NCBI RefSeq assembly: GCF_000420805.1
Contig: NZ_ATVQ01000001.1
Span: 496,001 to 560,000, forward strand
Direction of reading: 5' to 3'
Origin: Yaniella halotolerans DSM 15476
GTDB lineage: Bacteria; Actinomycetota; Actinomycetes; Actinomycetales; Micrococcaceae
DNA length: 64,000 nucleotides
A model generated the notes under the pieces. The model did not search any database, was not told the DNA's origin, and saw only the letters and a program-made list of their open reading frames with translations. Numbering within the stretch: position 1 is the stretch's first letter; each line of letters opens with the position of its first letter. Shown piece after piece: positions 44,551 to 52,683 of this stretch. A program made the translations under genes and the position numbers.

Positions 44551-45534
44551 CTACGCCCTGTTACCTGCGGATGGGTCGCGAACGAGATTGCGCTGCGTTC
44601 CTAGGCCAGTGATATTGCCTTCAATGACGTCACCAGCTTGAAGGAACCTCCCCCAGTGCGAACCGTTACCTTGTGGCGATCCAGTGATCACCATGTCACC
44701 GGGATGCAATGACATAAACGACGATATATACGAGATCAGTTTCGGAATATTAAAAACCATGTCACTGGTGTTCCCCTGCTGCATTGGAGTTCCGTTCAGT
44801 GACAAACGGATCTCGAGGTCGTGAGGATCTTCGACGAATGCGGCTGGCACAATATATGGGCCCGTGGGGAAGAATGTCGGATGGTTCTTCGAGCGCATCC
44901 AATCGGTTCCCATCATTGGAATATCTTTTCGAGGCACAAGGCTGCGAGTGGTGATATCGTTGCAAATCGTGTACCCGGCCACATAATCCATGGCGTCTTG
45001 TTCAGAAACGCGGTAAGCGTCCCGCCCAATGACTACTCCGAGTTCGAGCTCCCAGTCATGATCGTTACCGACCTCCGGAAGGAGCACGTCGTCATATGCG
45101 CCAGACATTCCCGAAGCAGATCCGATCCACACATAAGGTTCTCCATTTTGTGCTCGCTCGTCTACTTCCTGTGCTGCTTGCTCACGCAGAGCTTCGGCAG
45201 AAGCGTCAGGGTCACCCAGCTGATGCGCTACCGTTATTTCGATGACATGTTGGCGATAGTTAGCTCCAGCAGCTATCAGCTGACCTGTTGGAGTCACCGG
45301 CGGCAAGGTCTGAAGATCTACGACCGGAGTGGAGTCGAAAGCTGCGCGCTTTTGCTCATCTTGAGCAAACTCATTCAAGCGCTCGAAGTTACTTTTCCAG
45401 TCAGAAAGCAGAACTGTTGTACTGGTGACCTCAGGGATCACGCTAGAAATACTGTATACCCGGTCTGCGATCACCATGCCCGGGAAATATTTCCCCCCTG
45501 CACTAAATGTGCCTATTGAAAACTGAACTCCCAT
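44551..45534 (-). CDS. Fumarylacetoacetate hydrolase family protein, copy 2
   Basis: 327 aa. Metal ligands in DWELELGVVIGRDAYRV and GYTICNDITTRSLV; C-terminal GDMVITGSPQGNGSHWGRFLQAGDVIEGNI. Typical FAH-domain C-C hydrolase/decarboxylase. Ninety-four bases upstream of hydroxylase 2 and downstream of the NMT1-fold gene. With the extradiol dioxygenase in the same cluster, cleavage of a meta-cleavage product is plausible. Confidence 0.87.
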   Translation of the reverse strand: MGVQFSIGTFSAGGKYFPGMVIADRVYSISSVIPEVTSTTVLLSDWKSNFERLNEFAQDEQKRAAFDSTPVVDLQTLPPVTPTGQLIAAGANYRQHVIEITVAHQLGDPDASAEALREQAAQEVDERAQNGEPYVWIGSASGMSGAYDDVLLPEVGNDHDWELELGVVIGRDAYRVSEQDAMDYVAGYTICNDITTRSLVPRKDIPMMGTDWMRSKNHPTFFPTGPYIVPAAFVEDPHDLEIRLSLNGTPMQQGNTSDMVFNIPKLISYISSFMSLHPGDMVITGSPQGNGSHWGRFLQAGDVIEGNITGLGTQRNLVRDPSAGNRA

Positions 45535-45617
45535 AGTATTCCTTCCATCATTGGCCGCGTTTACCGCAGCATTCGAACACGACTCTCAGGCGTCCGATAG
45601 TGAATGTTGTGTAAAGG

Positions 45618-45642
45618 TTTCGTGGTTTTTACCGCCACGAAA
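45618..45642 (-). terminator. Small hairpin after the NMT1-fold gene
   Basis: Perfect 8-bp stem TTTCGTGG/CCACGAAA with a 9-nt loop, 50 bases past the stop of the NMT1-fold gene on the minus strand. Could terminate or attenuate before FAH copy 2. Confidence 0.4.
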
Positions 45643-45691
45643 AAGTTGAGGATCAACGATGTAGACCGATGTGTTTGGCTCAGTCCTGGCG

Positions 45692-46558
45692 TTACGAACT
45701 CCCCAAGGCTGCCTCAAGTACGTCAGACCTCCACAGTGAATGAATATCTTGAAATGCGGACGGCAGCATACCCAGCTCATCACGCATATGGACAAGCAAT
45801 TCAAGGCCAGCAGCCGAAGGGACAAGGGTAGCCGGCCTGGCATCCCATCCCGATTCTCGAGCCCGTGGACCGAAACCTGCTTGTGCCAGCAACTCGAGAC
45901 CTTCTTGCCGGCGTACGCTAGCGGTCCAAGTAACTGCTTCATGTAGTAGTTTCAAATACAAGTGCAATCGCGGCTGAATCTCGTCGAGTCGAGACTCGCA
46001 TACCACGATGCCCTGGCCGGGATAGTCTCTAGCCAAATCATTGACCGTTGCCAACTGAGTAAGACCTTCTTGCTCGGCCATTTCATCAAAAGGTGGACCA
46101 AGCAACGTTGCGTCCACCCGCTCTTCTAAAAGTGCAGTCAAACGTTGGCTCACACCGCCGATTTCGACGAATTCGACATCTGAGATTTTTCCTACAGTAA
46201 GTAAGTATTTCGCGACGATAGCGAACCCATTGGAGGCTGCATCAACTGCGAAACGGAGTCCGGAAAGATCTGAGAAATCAGATAAGCCCGGTCGTGCATA
46301 AAGGCCAAGAGGAGTCGTGCGCTCAATTTGTCCTACCAACCGAAAATCATCAACGTGCTGATTCCACACCAGCATGTTGTCGATGGCAGTTATGGCAACA
46401 TCGCACTCTCCGTTGAGGAGATCGTCCCGCTGCTCATTGCTAGATCGAGTGACCTTTGAGTCCACATTGAGCCCGATTTTCTCGAAAACATCAAGATGCT
46501 TCGCTACAACCACCGGAACTGGGGGCACGAAATATGTTTGCCTAAGCGTCTCAGCCAT
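45692..46558 (-). CDS. NMT1/THI5-like substrate-binding-fold protein without signal peptide
   Basis: 288 aa. The sequence has the type 2 periplasmic binding fold of the NMT1/SsuA/TauA group: PVVVAKHLDVFEKIGLNVD at the start, NGECDVAITAIDNMLVW, the hinge-region LSGLRFAVDAASNGFAIVAKYLL and VDATLLGPPFDEMA. Unlike transport proteins it begins directly at the first beta strand with no signal peptide or lipobox, and there are no permease or ATPase genes beside it, so it should stay in the cytoplasm. Cytosolic members of this superfamily include enzymes (THI5; 4,5-dihydroxyphthalate decarboxylase-type proteins). A catalytic or sensing role in ring catabolism is possible; function not assigned. Confidence 0.75.
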   Translation of the reverse strand: MAETLRQTYFVPPVPVVVAKHLDVFEKIGLNVDSKVTRSSNEQRDDLLNGECDVAITAIDNMLVWNQHVDDFRLVGQIERTTPLGLYARPGLSDFSDLSGLRFAVDAASNGFAIVAKYLLTVGKISDVEFVEIGGVSQRLTALLEERVDATLLGPPFDEMAEQEGLTQLATVNDLARDYPGQGIVVCESRLDEIQPRLHLYLKLLHEAVTWTASVRRQEGLELLAQAGFGPRARESGWDARPATLVPSAAGLELLVHMRDELGMLPSAFQDIHSLWRSDVLEAALGSS

Positions 46559-46560
46559 AA

Positions 46561-46578
46561 TTCCTATTCCTATTCCTA
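46561..46578 (-). repeat. Triple TAGGAA repeat forming the ribosome site of the NMT1-fold gene
   Basis: Three tandem copies of TAGGAA on the minus strand end two bases before the ATG at 46558, giving three overlapping Shine-Dalgarno-like AGGA elements at about 2, 8 and 14 bases from the start. The middle one is at optimal spacing. A hexamer repeat at this place can change copy number by slippage. Confidence 0.7.
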
Positions 46579-46708
46579 TTTGCTGCCCAGTCGAACCTGC
46601 TGTAAAGGCTTGGGCTGTTCACCGAATTAGTGGAACCAATCGTCTGACCAGGAGGCCTTGTACCTTGATGCCGGCACCCAGGACGGACTAGATCAACAAT
46701 GATCCGGC

Positions 46709-46738
46709 CTCGTCGAGAAGCCCAAGCCTCTCGACGAG
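46709..46738 (-). terminator. Hairpin downstream of the extradiol dioxygenase gene
   Basis: Perfect 10-bp stem CTCGTCGAGA/TCTCGACGAG with a 10-nt loop, 12 bases past the dioxygenase stop; no T run. Possible terminator or attenuator before the NMT1-fold gene. Confidence 0.45.
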
Positions 46739-46750
46739 ACCGCGGGAATG

Positions 46751-47773
46751 TTACTGGTTAGGTCGGTGTGTAGCGCCCATGCGTATCAGTTCGTCCTCAG
46801 TGCCCGGCACGAGACCTTCTTCGGTCGCAGTCGGTTGCGGGGCTGGCGGAAACGCCTCGAGCATCGACTGCGGTAGTTCCTGATTGCGGTAGTAGTCGTT
46901 TGGCCCGTCCTCAGGCAGAAAGTACGGGGGTTCCCAATCGGGAACATAGTTGCGATAGCCACCTGTATTCACTTCCGTGCGAAGACCGCTTGGATCCCGG
47001 AAGTACAGGAAGTCTTGCTCACCCATGCCATGCATTCCAGGACCAAACTCGACGCCTGTGCCGTTCTCCATCAACAGATCTGCGGCGCGTCGCAACTCGT
47101 CGGGAGTATCAAGCCAATACGCATAATGATGGATGCGGCCGGGAACGTCGGAAGCGTCCAGTATGATTCCCAGGTCGTGGGACTTCTCGTTCGTGGTGAT
47201 TTGACACATGAAGGTAACGTTGCCGTCATCAATGCCGACCATAGCCATAATGCGGAAGCCGAGATGATCACGGTACCACTCACCTAGCTCCCGCGGATCG
47301 CGCGATGCGATGGTGATGTGGTCGAGCTGGCGCGGAGCAAGGCCATGGAAAGTGCGGCGTTGTGGCCGTTCGATCGAATTAGACTTGAACTCTCCGTCGG
47401 CTTTGTAGCGCTCGACTTCCCAGAAGAGGCGCATGACATGCCCATGCGGTCCGGTGAAGATGTAAGAGCGACCGATCCCGGCCTCTGGCTCGTGCCATTC
47501 ACCCTTATATTCGGTCGCGTCGATTCGCCGAGCAGCTTCCTCAAGTGCCTCCTGGGAACTTGTTCTCCACGCCATGAAGGACATTCCAGGCTGTTCCCCT
47601 GGTTTGAGGATGACGCTGAACTCGTAGTAGTCGCTCCAGCAGCGCAGGTAAACTCTGTCGTTCTCACGACGAGTGACGCGCAGGCCTACCTCTTCCTCAT
47701 AGTATTTGACCGATTCATCCATATCGGTTGCGTAGATTTCAATGTGCGCAACGTGCGCGAGTAGCTTGCTCAT
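46751..47773 (-). CDS. Extradiol ring-cleavage dioxygenase (catechol 2,3-dioxygenase type, VOC fold)
   Basis: 340 aa, two-domain type I extradiol enzyme. Fe(II) ligands are visible as His152 (QLDHITIASRD), His215 or 216 (GRIHHYAYWLD) and Glu267 (GLRTEVNTGGY). The N-terminal domain starts HVAHIEIYATDMDESVKYY. It opens a catechol ring next to the diol (meta cleavage). AAGGACAC lies before the start. Farthest-right gene of the island and first of its unit, under operator site 8. It supplies the ring-cleavage step that the two FAD hydroxylases would feed. Confidence 0.9.
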   Translation of the reverse strand: MSKLLAHVAHIEIYATDMDESVKYYEEEVGLRVTRRENDRVYLRCWSDYYEFSVILKPGEQPGMSFMAWRTSSQEALEEAARRIDATEYKGEWHEPEAGIGRSYIFTGPHGHVMRLFWEVERYKADGEFKSNSIERPQRRTFHGLAPRQLDHITIASRDPRELGEWYRDHLGFRIMAMVGIDDGNVTFMCQITTNEKSHDLGIILDASDVPGRIHHYAYWLDTPDELRRAADLLMENGTGVEFGPGMHGMGEQDFLYFRDPSGLRTEVNTGGYRNYVPDWEPPYFLPEDGPNDYYRNQELPQSMLEAFPPAPQPTATEEGLVPGTEDELIRMGATHRPNQ

Positions 47774-47813
47774 AGCTGTGTCCTTTTCCTAATCGTAGGT
47801 CAGCGATTATGTA

Positions 47814-47861
47814 CTGAACGTATCGTATCGATAAGTGTAATGTCAACCACACTCCGCACAA
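47814..47861 (-). promoter_or_regulatory. Promoter and island operator site 8 for the extradiol dioxygenase
   Basis: On the minus strand: TTGTGC (47861-47856), 16-bp spacer, TACACT (47839-47834), three bases, then CGATACG-ATA-CGTTCAG (47830-47814). A TTGACA nearer the operator is an alternative -35. Left half-site exact, right half partial. Confidence 0.65.
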
Positions 47862-48139
47862 TTTTTCAAACCTGAGATGTTCGCATTCTCCCCGAACTGC
47901 CCCCCCCCCGCTAGGTGCGAAGAGACCCATCTGCTGGCTCCCGCCGGCCAGCCGGATTTCGCGGTGGCTTCTCCGATGACCTAATCGGTCGGGTGGTCAC
48001 GAGCACCTGAGCAGTGGTGCAGGAGGTCTGACGACGGGTCTCCAACTAGATCGGCAGACGGGCGTCACCCCCGGTGGCGTTGCGGCTGTCAGCGCCGGTC
48101 CTGCAGTCTATGTGTCTGACGGCGATAAGACATCAGCAG
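47862..48139. other. Noncoding gap with a ten-C tract, end of the catabolic island
   Basis: Together with the promoter this leaves about 365 bases without a gene. It holds a run of ten C at 47900-47909 and then a G+C-richer stretch whose frames on both strands carry stops; it may be a relic of a mobile element but no family could be recognised. It marks the change from island genes to unrelated cell-surface genes. Confidence 0.45.
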
Positions 48140-48763
48140 TCAGCACCGAATGCTTGTCTGCCAAACAGCCTTCAAGAACGCCGCGTTCTCATACACAAGG
48201 TGATAACCCCATTGAGCGACATTGAGGTCTCGATCGGAAAACACGACGTTCACATCAACCTCGTCACCCAGGCACTGATCGAAAATAAATCGAGTCCGGA
48301 ACGCATGATATTCATCGGTGACCACGGTCAGGGAATCCCACGACCGCTCGGCTGCCATTTCACTGATCGAGTAGGCTTCACCAATCGTGGCGGCTTCCTC
48401 AGGCGTAAAACACTTGATACCTTCTCCCCCACCGGACTCACAGTAGTTCGACACAGGAACGGGATCGTCAGCAGCACCAGAACCGCCACGGCTCACGTCA
48501 TCGGGAAAGTATGAGATCACCAGCGTGTCTGCGACTTCCTCTTCGACAAGTTGTTCTGCCAGCGGTAAGCGATGAGCTTGCGGAGCCAAACTCGCAACCG
48601 CGTCGCTACGGGTTTGCAGCTCTCCTTGCGATGGAGACACAATATTTACCGAGGCGAAGAGGACCCAGGCAGCCAACAGGGCAACGATCAGACCGCCGAC
48701 AATTTTCAGACTTTCTCGAGTATGTTGAGTCTGTGGGCGCGTCCTCGTGGAGCTAGCTGTCAT
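48140..48763 (-). CDS. Membrane-anchored DUF218 (YdcF/ElyC-like) family protein
   Basis: 207 aa. One N-terminal TM helix (LKIVGGLIVALLAAWVLFASV, about residues 20-40) with the rest outside. LPLAEQLVEEEVADTLVISY, TIGEAYSISEMAAERSWDSLTVVTDEYHAFRTRFIFD and VYENAAFLKAVWQT match the DUF218 pattern, a domain linked to envelope polysaccharide metabolism. No active function is proven for most members. It stands alone before an O-antigen-ligase-like gene, in keeping with surface polysaccharide context. Confidence 0.7.
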   Translation of the reverse strand: MTASSTRTRPQTQHTRESLKIVGGLIVALLAAWVLFASVNIVSPSQGELQTRSDAVASLAPQAHRLPLAEQLVEEEVADTLVISYFPDDVSRGGSGAADDPVPVSNYCESGGGEGIKCFTPEEAATIGEAYSISEMAAERSWDSLTVVTDEYHAFRTRFIFDQCLGDEVDVNVVFSDRDLNVAQWGYHLVYENAAFLKAVWQTSIRC

Positions 48764-48924
48764 CCGCTCTCATTTCAATGTTGATCGTTTGCGCTGCTGT
48801 CATCGCTTTGCTTCAGCTCAGGCAATGGCGTGGCGAAGCCATACAACAGCATAGCCACGAGCCAGGGCCTGCGCGTCCTCGCACCGTCTTAGATCATGGC
48901 GCGTGAGAGTCACCGAAGGTGAAC

Positions 48925-49986
48925 CTACTTTTGACTGAAGAAATCGTCGTTGCGTTCCTTATCCTCTGATGAATGCGTATTGAATCCACTCCACCCAAGG
49001 ATGACCCCGCCCATGAAACCGACTATGGGGAAGTCTTCGAGGTGATCAATGCTCGAATGGACAGCAAGAGCCGTCCAGGCCGTTATTGCAATCAGAGCTA
49101 CCGTTCGACTCCCCCGAGCCGCGAACAAGAGACCGCCAAGGAACAAGGTCGCCAGCAGCACAACTCCCAGGGCTCCCAGCTCGGCACCTACTTGGAGTAT
49201 CAATGAATGAACTGCAACAAGGCTTGGCGTACCCGAAGCAAGCTCGGATGAGGGCGTAAATGATCCAGGTCCAGACCCGAACAACGGTTCTGTCGCCCAC
49301 AGACGGAGAGCGTCAGACCACAATGTATGTCGAGCACTGCTCAAACTCTCGCCCGCAGACAACCAGGATGGCCACGTATCACGGCTCCCCAAAAGAATAA
49401 CTGCGAACCCTGCCATCGCAGCTACGCAGAAGCCGAGAACAACTGATACCCACTGAGGCGGGCCATGTCGTTTCCAAATAGTCAACACAATGATTACTGC
49501 CACCGGAAGAGTCAGGGCGATTGCAGCCTGAGAGCCGATCACCAGATAAATCCCCGCTAGAACTGTTAACGCTAGAACCATAGCGGGCGGTAAGACACTG
49601 TATGGATCGGCTGAATCTTGATTGTGTTCCCCCAAGCGTTGCCTGGCTTTCATCGCATCTTGAAGGTCCAGCATGGCAAGCCCAGCTAGCGCAACGAAGA
49701 GTCCGCCAACTGCCGCGCTTGCGTTAGCGTAAATCGGTATGGATATTGCGGTCACAACGGATACGACGACAAGGGGCAGAAGGAGTCCGCCGCGCCGCCA
49801 AGATCGTCGTAGATACGCCCCGCAAAGGGCGCCCAAAACCAGTACGACCGGTGTGACGATGTACGGGGAGCTAAATCCTAGAGGAAACTGTGAGGTAGAG
49901 CTTGTGATAAGCACCCACACCATCCAGGCTACAAAACCGGTGATGCAGAAAATACCCGATCTCCCAATGTGGTGGCGCACTGTCAT
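48925..49986 (-). CDS. O-antigen ligase-like polytopic membrane protein, copy A
   Basis: 353 aa from ATG 49986 (GGAGGAA seven bases upstream). About ten TM helices with the long periplasmic loop of Wzy/WaaL-type proteins: SAGESLSSARHTLWSDALRLWATEPLFGSGPGSF, then HSLILQVGAELGALGVVL, where the conserved histidine and arginine of the family lie. Expected to polymerise or ligate a surface glycan. Close paralogue of copy B at 51.6-52.7 kb; a broken nucleotide-sugar dehydrogenase separates them. Confidence 0.78.
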   Translation of the reverse strand: MTVRHHIGRSGIFCITGFVAWMVWVLITSSTSQFPLGFSSPYIVTPVVLVLGALCGAYLRRSWRRGGLLLPLVVVSVVTAISIPIYANASAAVGGLFVALAGLAMLDLQDAMKARQRLGEHNQDSADPYSVLPPAMVLALTVLAGIYLVIGSQAAIALTLPVAVIIVLTIWKRHGPPQWVSVVLGFCVAAMAGFAVILLGSRDTWPSWLSAGESLSSARHTLWSDALRLWATEPLFGSGPGSFTPSSELASGTPSLVAVHSLILQVGAELGALGVVLLATLFLGGLLFAARGSRTVALIAITAWTALAVHSSIDHLEDFPIVGFMGGVILGWSGFNTHSSEDKERNDDFFSQK

Positions 49987-50226
49987 CACAGATTCCTCCA
50001 CATCCCGCTGCCCGTACCCCGCAAGATCAACTATAGCTTCTGGCCTAACAACCAGGTTCTTCTGGAAAACGGAAATATCGTAATCGCCTAGCTGCCCGAG
50101 CTATCGATGATCTGAGGATACAGCCAAGACCATCCGAGGCCGTGCTGGAAAGTCAGCCCACGGAGTCATACGGCCTCACACCAGTGTCGATAGGTCATAA
50201 CCGTTGCGCTCAAGGAAGCGAACTTA

Positions 50227-51383
50227 CTACAGTCGCTCAGCCGAAGACCCCTCCATGACGTTACGCGTATCCAATACAGGTAGACCTTCCAACAGCGAAA
50301 GGTCAAGGTCAGAGTGTGGTGTCACAACGACTGCAGCGTCTGCTCTTTCAAGTGTCTCTTCGTTGAGTTCAAGGCGTTCAATGTCTTTGTTCCATTGGAA
50401 TGCAGGGACATGGCTATCAGCCGCAATAACGGTCGCCCCGTACTCTTGGAGCAGTTCAATGATCTTCAATGACGGCGATTCTCGCTGGTCACCCGTATCT
50501 GGCTTATACGCCACACCGACGACGAGCACGGTTGAACCATTCAGTGCTTTCTTTGTACGGTTCAGGAGTGTCAGTAAGCGCTGCACAACATAATCTGGCA
50601 TGTGATCGTTGACGTCGTTCACGAGTTCAACAAATCTGAAATTCGCGCCGAGTTTCCGGCGTACCTGCCAAGAGAGATAGCTTGGGTCCACCGGGAGACA
50701 GTGACCGCCGACCCCGGGACCAGGAGTAAACTTCATATATCCGAAGGGCTTCGAGTTTGCTGCCTCGATGGACTCCCATCTATTCACACCAAGCTGATGT
50801 GCGAACACTGCAAGCTCATTCACCAACGCAATGTTCACATGGCGGAAAGTGTTCTCGAGCAGTTTTGTCAGTTCGGCTTCTTTCGGTGTCGAAACTGCAA
50901 CTGTCTTCTCCACGAGTTGCTCGTAAATTTCGCGGACTTTCTCAAGCGAGGCTTCGTTAACACCTGAGATGACTTTGGGTGTGTTCACGAAAGTCCAGGT
51001 CTTATTACCCGGATCAATCCGTTCTGGTGAATAGCCAACGTAAAAATCCTCGCCAGCTTTCAGCCCACTACCCCGCTCCAAAATTGGAACTAACAGTTTT
51101 CCTCAGTGGTGCCCGGGTATGTCGTCGATTCAAGGACGACGGTGGCTCCCGGCGAAATGTGTGGAGCAAGATCTGCCCCAGCCGCTTCGATGAACCCGAG
51201 ATCAGGCATCGATTCCTCGAGCGGCGTTGGCACCGTAATGATCGCGAAATCAAAACCAGCCGCATCACTGTAATCGGAACTAGCACGATAGTTGCCGCTA
51301 TCGATGACGTGCTTGATTTGCACATCAGAAATATTGTCGACGAACGAGTCCGCCTTCTTCAGCGACTCATAGGTAGGCTCCAA
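50227..51383 (-). pseudogene. Nucleotide-sugar (UDP-HexNAc type) 6-dehydrogenase, 5'-truncated and frameshifted
   Basis: Two frames make one protein. 51383-51090 encodes the middle of the N-terminal domain (FAIITVPTPLEES, VVLESTTYPGTTEE) and then stops; the frame 51081-50227 continues with GEDFYVGYSPERIDPGN, LLENTFRHVNIALVNE, the active-site GPGVGGHCLPVDPSYLSW and the C-terminal VVGVAYKPDTGDQRESPS. Restoring one A in the A4 run (T4 at 51097-51100 on the plus strand) rejoins them as EEKLLVPILERGSG. In addition the first 50 or so residues with the GxGxxG NAD motif are absent upstream, replaced by unrelated sequence, so the gene cannot be repaired by the frameshift alone. It belonged to a surface polysaccharide pathway. 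Confidence 0.85.
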
Positions 51384-51569
51384 TTACCGCCGAAAGGCAT
51401 CCTCCAAGAAAGTTCAGAATATAGTCACCTCTGAGTTGGCTTCAACGCTGCTCAACCGCTCGTGTTCGGTACAGAAACGCGCGATGTCGGGGGCTCATTC
51501 GACAGGCGTAGCAAAACTGTCGCCTGCCATCCTCGACAGTTTCTAACCAATGACGATGATGAAAATGGC

Positions 51570-52682
51570 TTACCCTTGGCCAACGAAATCCGCATTGCGT
51601 CTGTAACCCTCTGATGAGTGCGCACCGAGCCCACTCCACCCAAGAATTACCCCACCCATGAAGCCGACTATAGGGAAGTCTTCTAGATGGTCCATGCTCG
51701 AATGCACAGCGAGAGCCGTCCAGGCTGCCATTGCAATGAGAGCTACCGGCCGGCTCCCCCGAGCCACGAATAAGAGACCACCAACAAATAGGAGCGCCAG
51801 CAGGACGACGCCTACTGCTCCCAGCTCGGCGCCTACTTGCAATGGCAGAGAGTGCACCGCGGCAAGGCTTGGCGTATTCGAGGCAAGCTCGGAGGACGGA
51901 GTGAATGATCCAGGCCCAGAACCGAGGATAGGTGCCGACGCCCAAAGACTCAGGGCATCAGACCACGGGGTATGCCGAGCACTACTCAAGCTCTCGCTTG
52001 CTGACAACCAAGCTGGCCAAGACTCTCGACTTCCGAGCAAAATAACCGCAATTCCTGCCCCGGCAGCCACCAGGCACCCAAGCAGCACTGCTATCCACTG
52101 CGGTGAGCCACTTTGTCTCCACACCGTCAACGCAATGACGAGCGCAATAGGAAGGGTCAGAGCAATGGCTGCTTGAGAGTCGAGGACCAGCAGCACACCC
52201 GCACAGAGCATGAGTGCGAGAACAAGCGCTTGGCGCAACGCGCGGTCTTCAGCTGCGGGAGCCCAGCGAGATCCCGCCAACGACTGATTGGGTTGCATCG
52301 CTTCTCGGAGATCAAACATCCCCAGCCCAATTAGCGCAATAAAAAGGCCTCCTACTGCTGCACTCGCATTGGCGCACAGGGGCAGAGAAATAGCGGTTAC
52401 GACCAACCCCACAATGGCAAAGTACCTGGCTTTTCCGCGACGCCACTGTCGACGGAGCAAGCCGCCCGCCACGATACCCAGGACAAGCACAGCAGGTGCT
52501 ACCAGGTAGGGAGAAGTCAGGTCGAGAACGTACTTCGAGGTGACGCCAGAAACGACCGCCCACAGGCACCAACGTATAAGTCCAACTTCCGTGGGCAGTT
52601 CAATGCATCGACGGGGTCTTCTCGCTGTGGCTATACTGAGCCTGTACGCAACCTGGGTAACATCTGAGTGATTGGCACGCAT
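51570..52682 (-). CDS. O-antigen ligase-like polytopic membrane protein, copy B
   Basis: About 370 aa. Full-length similarity to copy A: SLPLCANASAAVGGLFIAL, SQAAIALTLPIALVIALTV, SASESLSSARHTPWSDAL, GSGPGSFTPSSELAS and DHLEDFPIVGFMGGVILGW are all shared. The start is uncertain: ATG 52682 has no ribosome site and lies back to back with the EcsC-like start; no better start is seen, and the open frame beyond it only runs antisense to the neighbour. Tandem duplication with copy A, with the damaged dehydrogenase between. Confidence 0.75.
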   Translation of the reverse strand: MRANHSDVTQVAYRLSIATARRPRRCIELPTEVGLIRWCLWAVVSGVTSKYVLDLTSPYLVAPAVLVLGIVAGGLLRRQWRRGKARYFAIVGLVVTAISLPLCANASAAVGGLFIALIGLGMFDLREAMQPNQSLAGSRWAPAAEDRALRQALVLALMLCAGVLLVLDSQAAIALTLPIALVIALTVWRQSGSPQWIAVLLGCLVAAGAGIAVILLGSRESWPAWLSASESLSSARHTPWSDALSLWASAPILGSGPGSFTPSSELASNTPSLAAVHSLPLQVGAELGAVGVVLLALLFVGGLLFVARGSRPVALIAMAAWTALAVHSSMDHLEDFPIVGFMGGVILGWSGLGAHSSEGYRRNADFVGQG

Positions 52683-52683
52683 A

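Noticed and set aside
47900-47909. Run of ten C as a phase-variation tract
   Set aside because: It is about 130 bases upstream of the extradiol start, beyond the predicted promoter and outside any coding frame; could equally be a sequencing artefact.
47930-48139. Possible transposase relic
   Set aside because: Translations of all frames contain stops and show no motif I can name.
51442-51945. Minus-strand frame of 167 codons
   Set aside because: Alternate frame inside O-antigen-ligase copy B and its downstream region; composition is arginine-rich shadow type.
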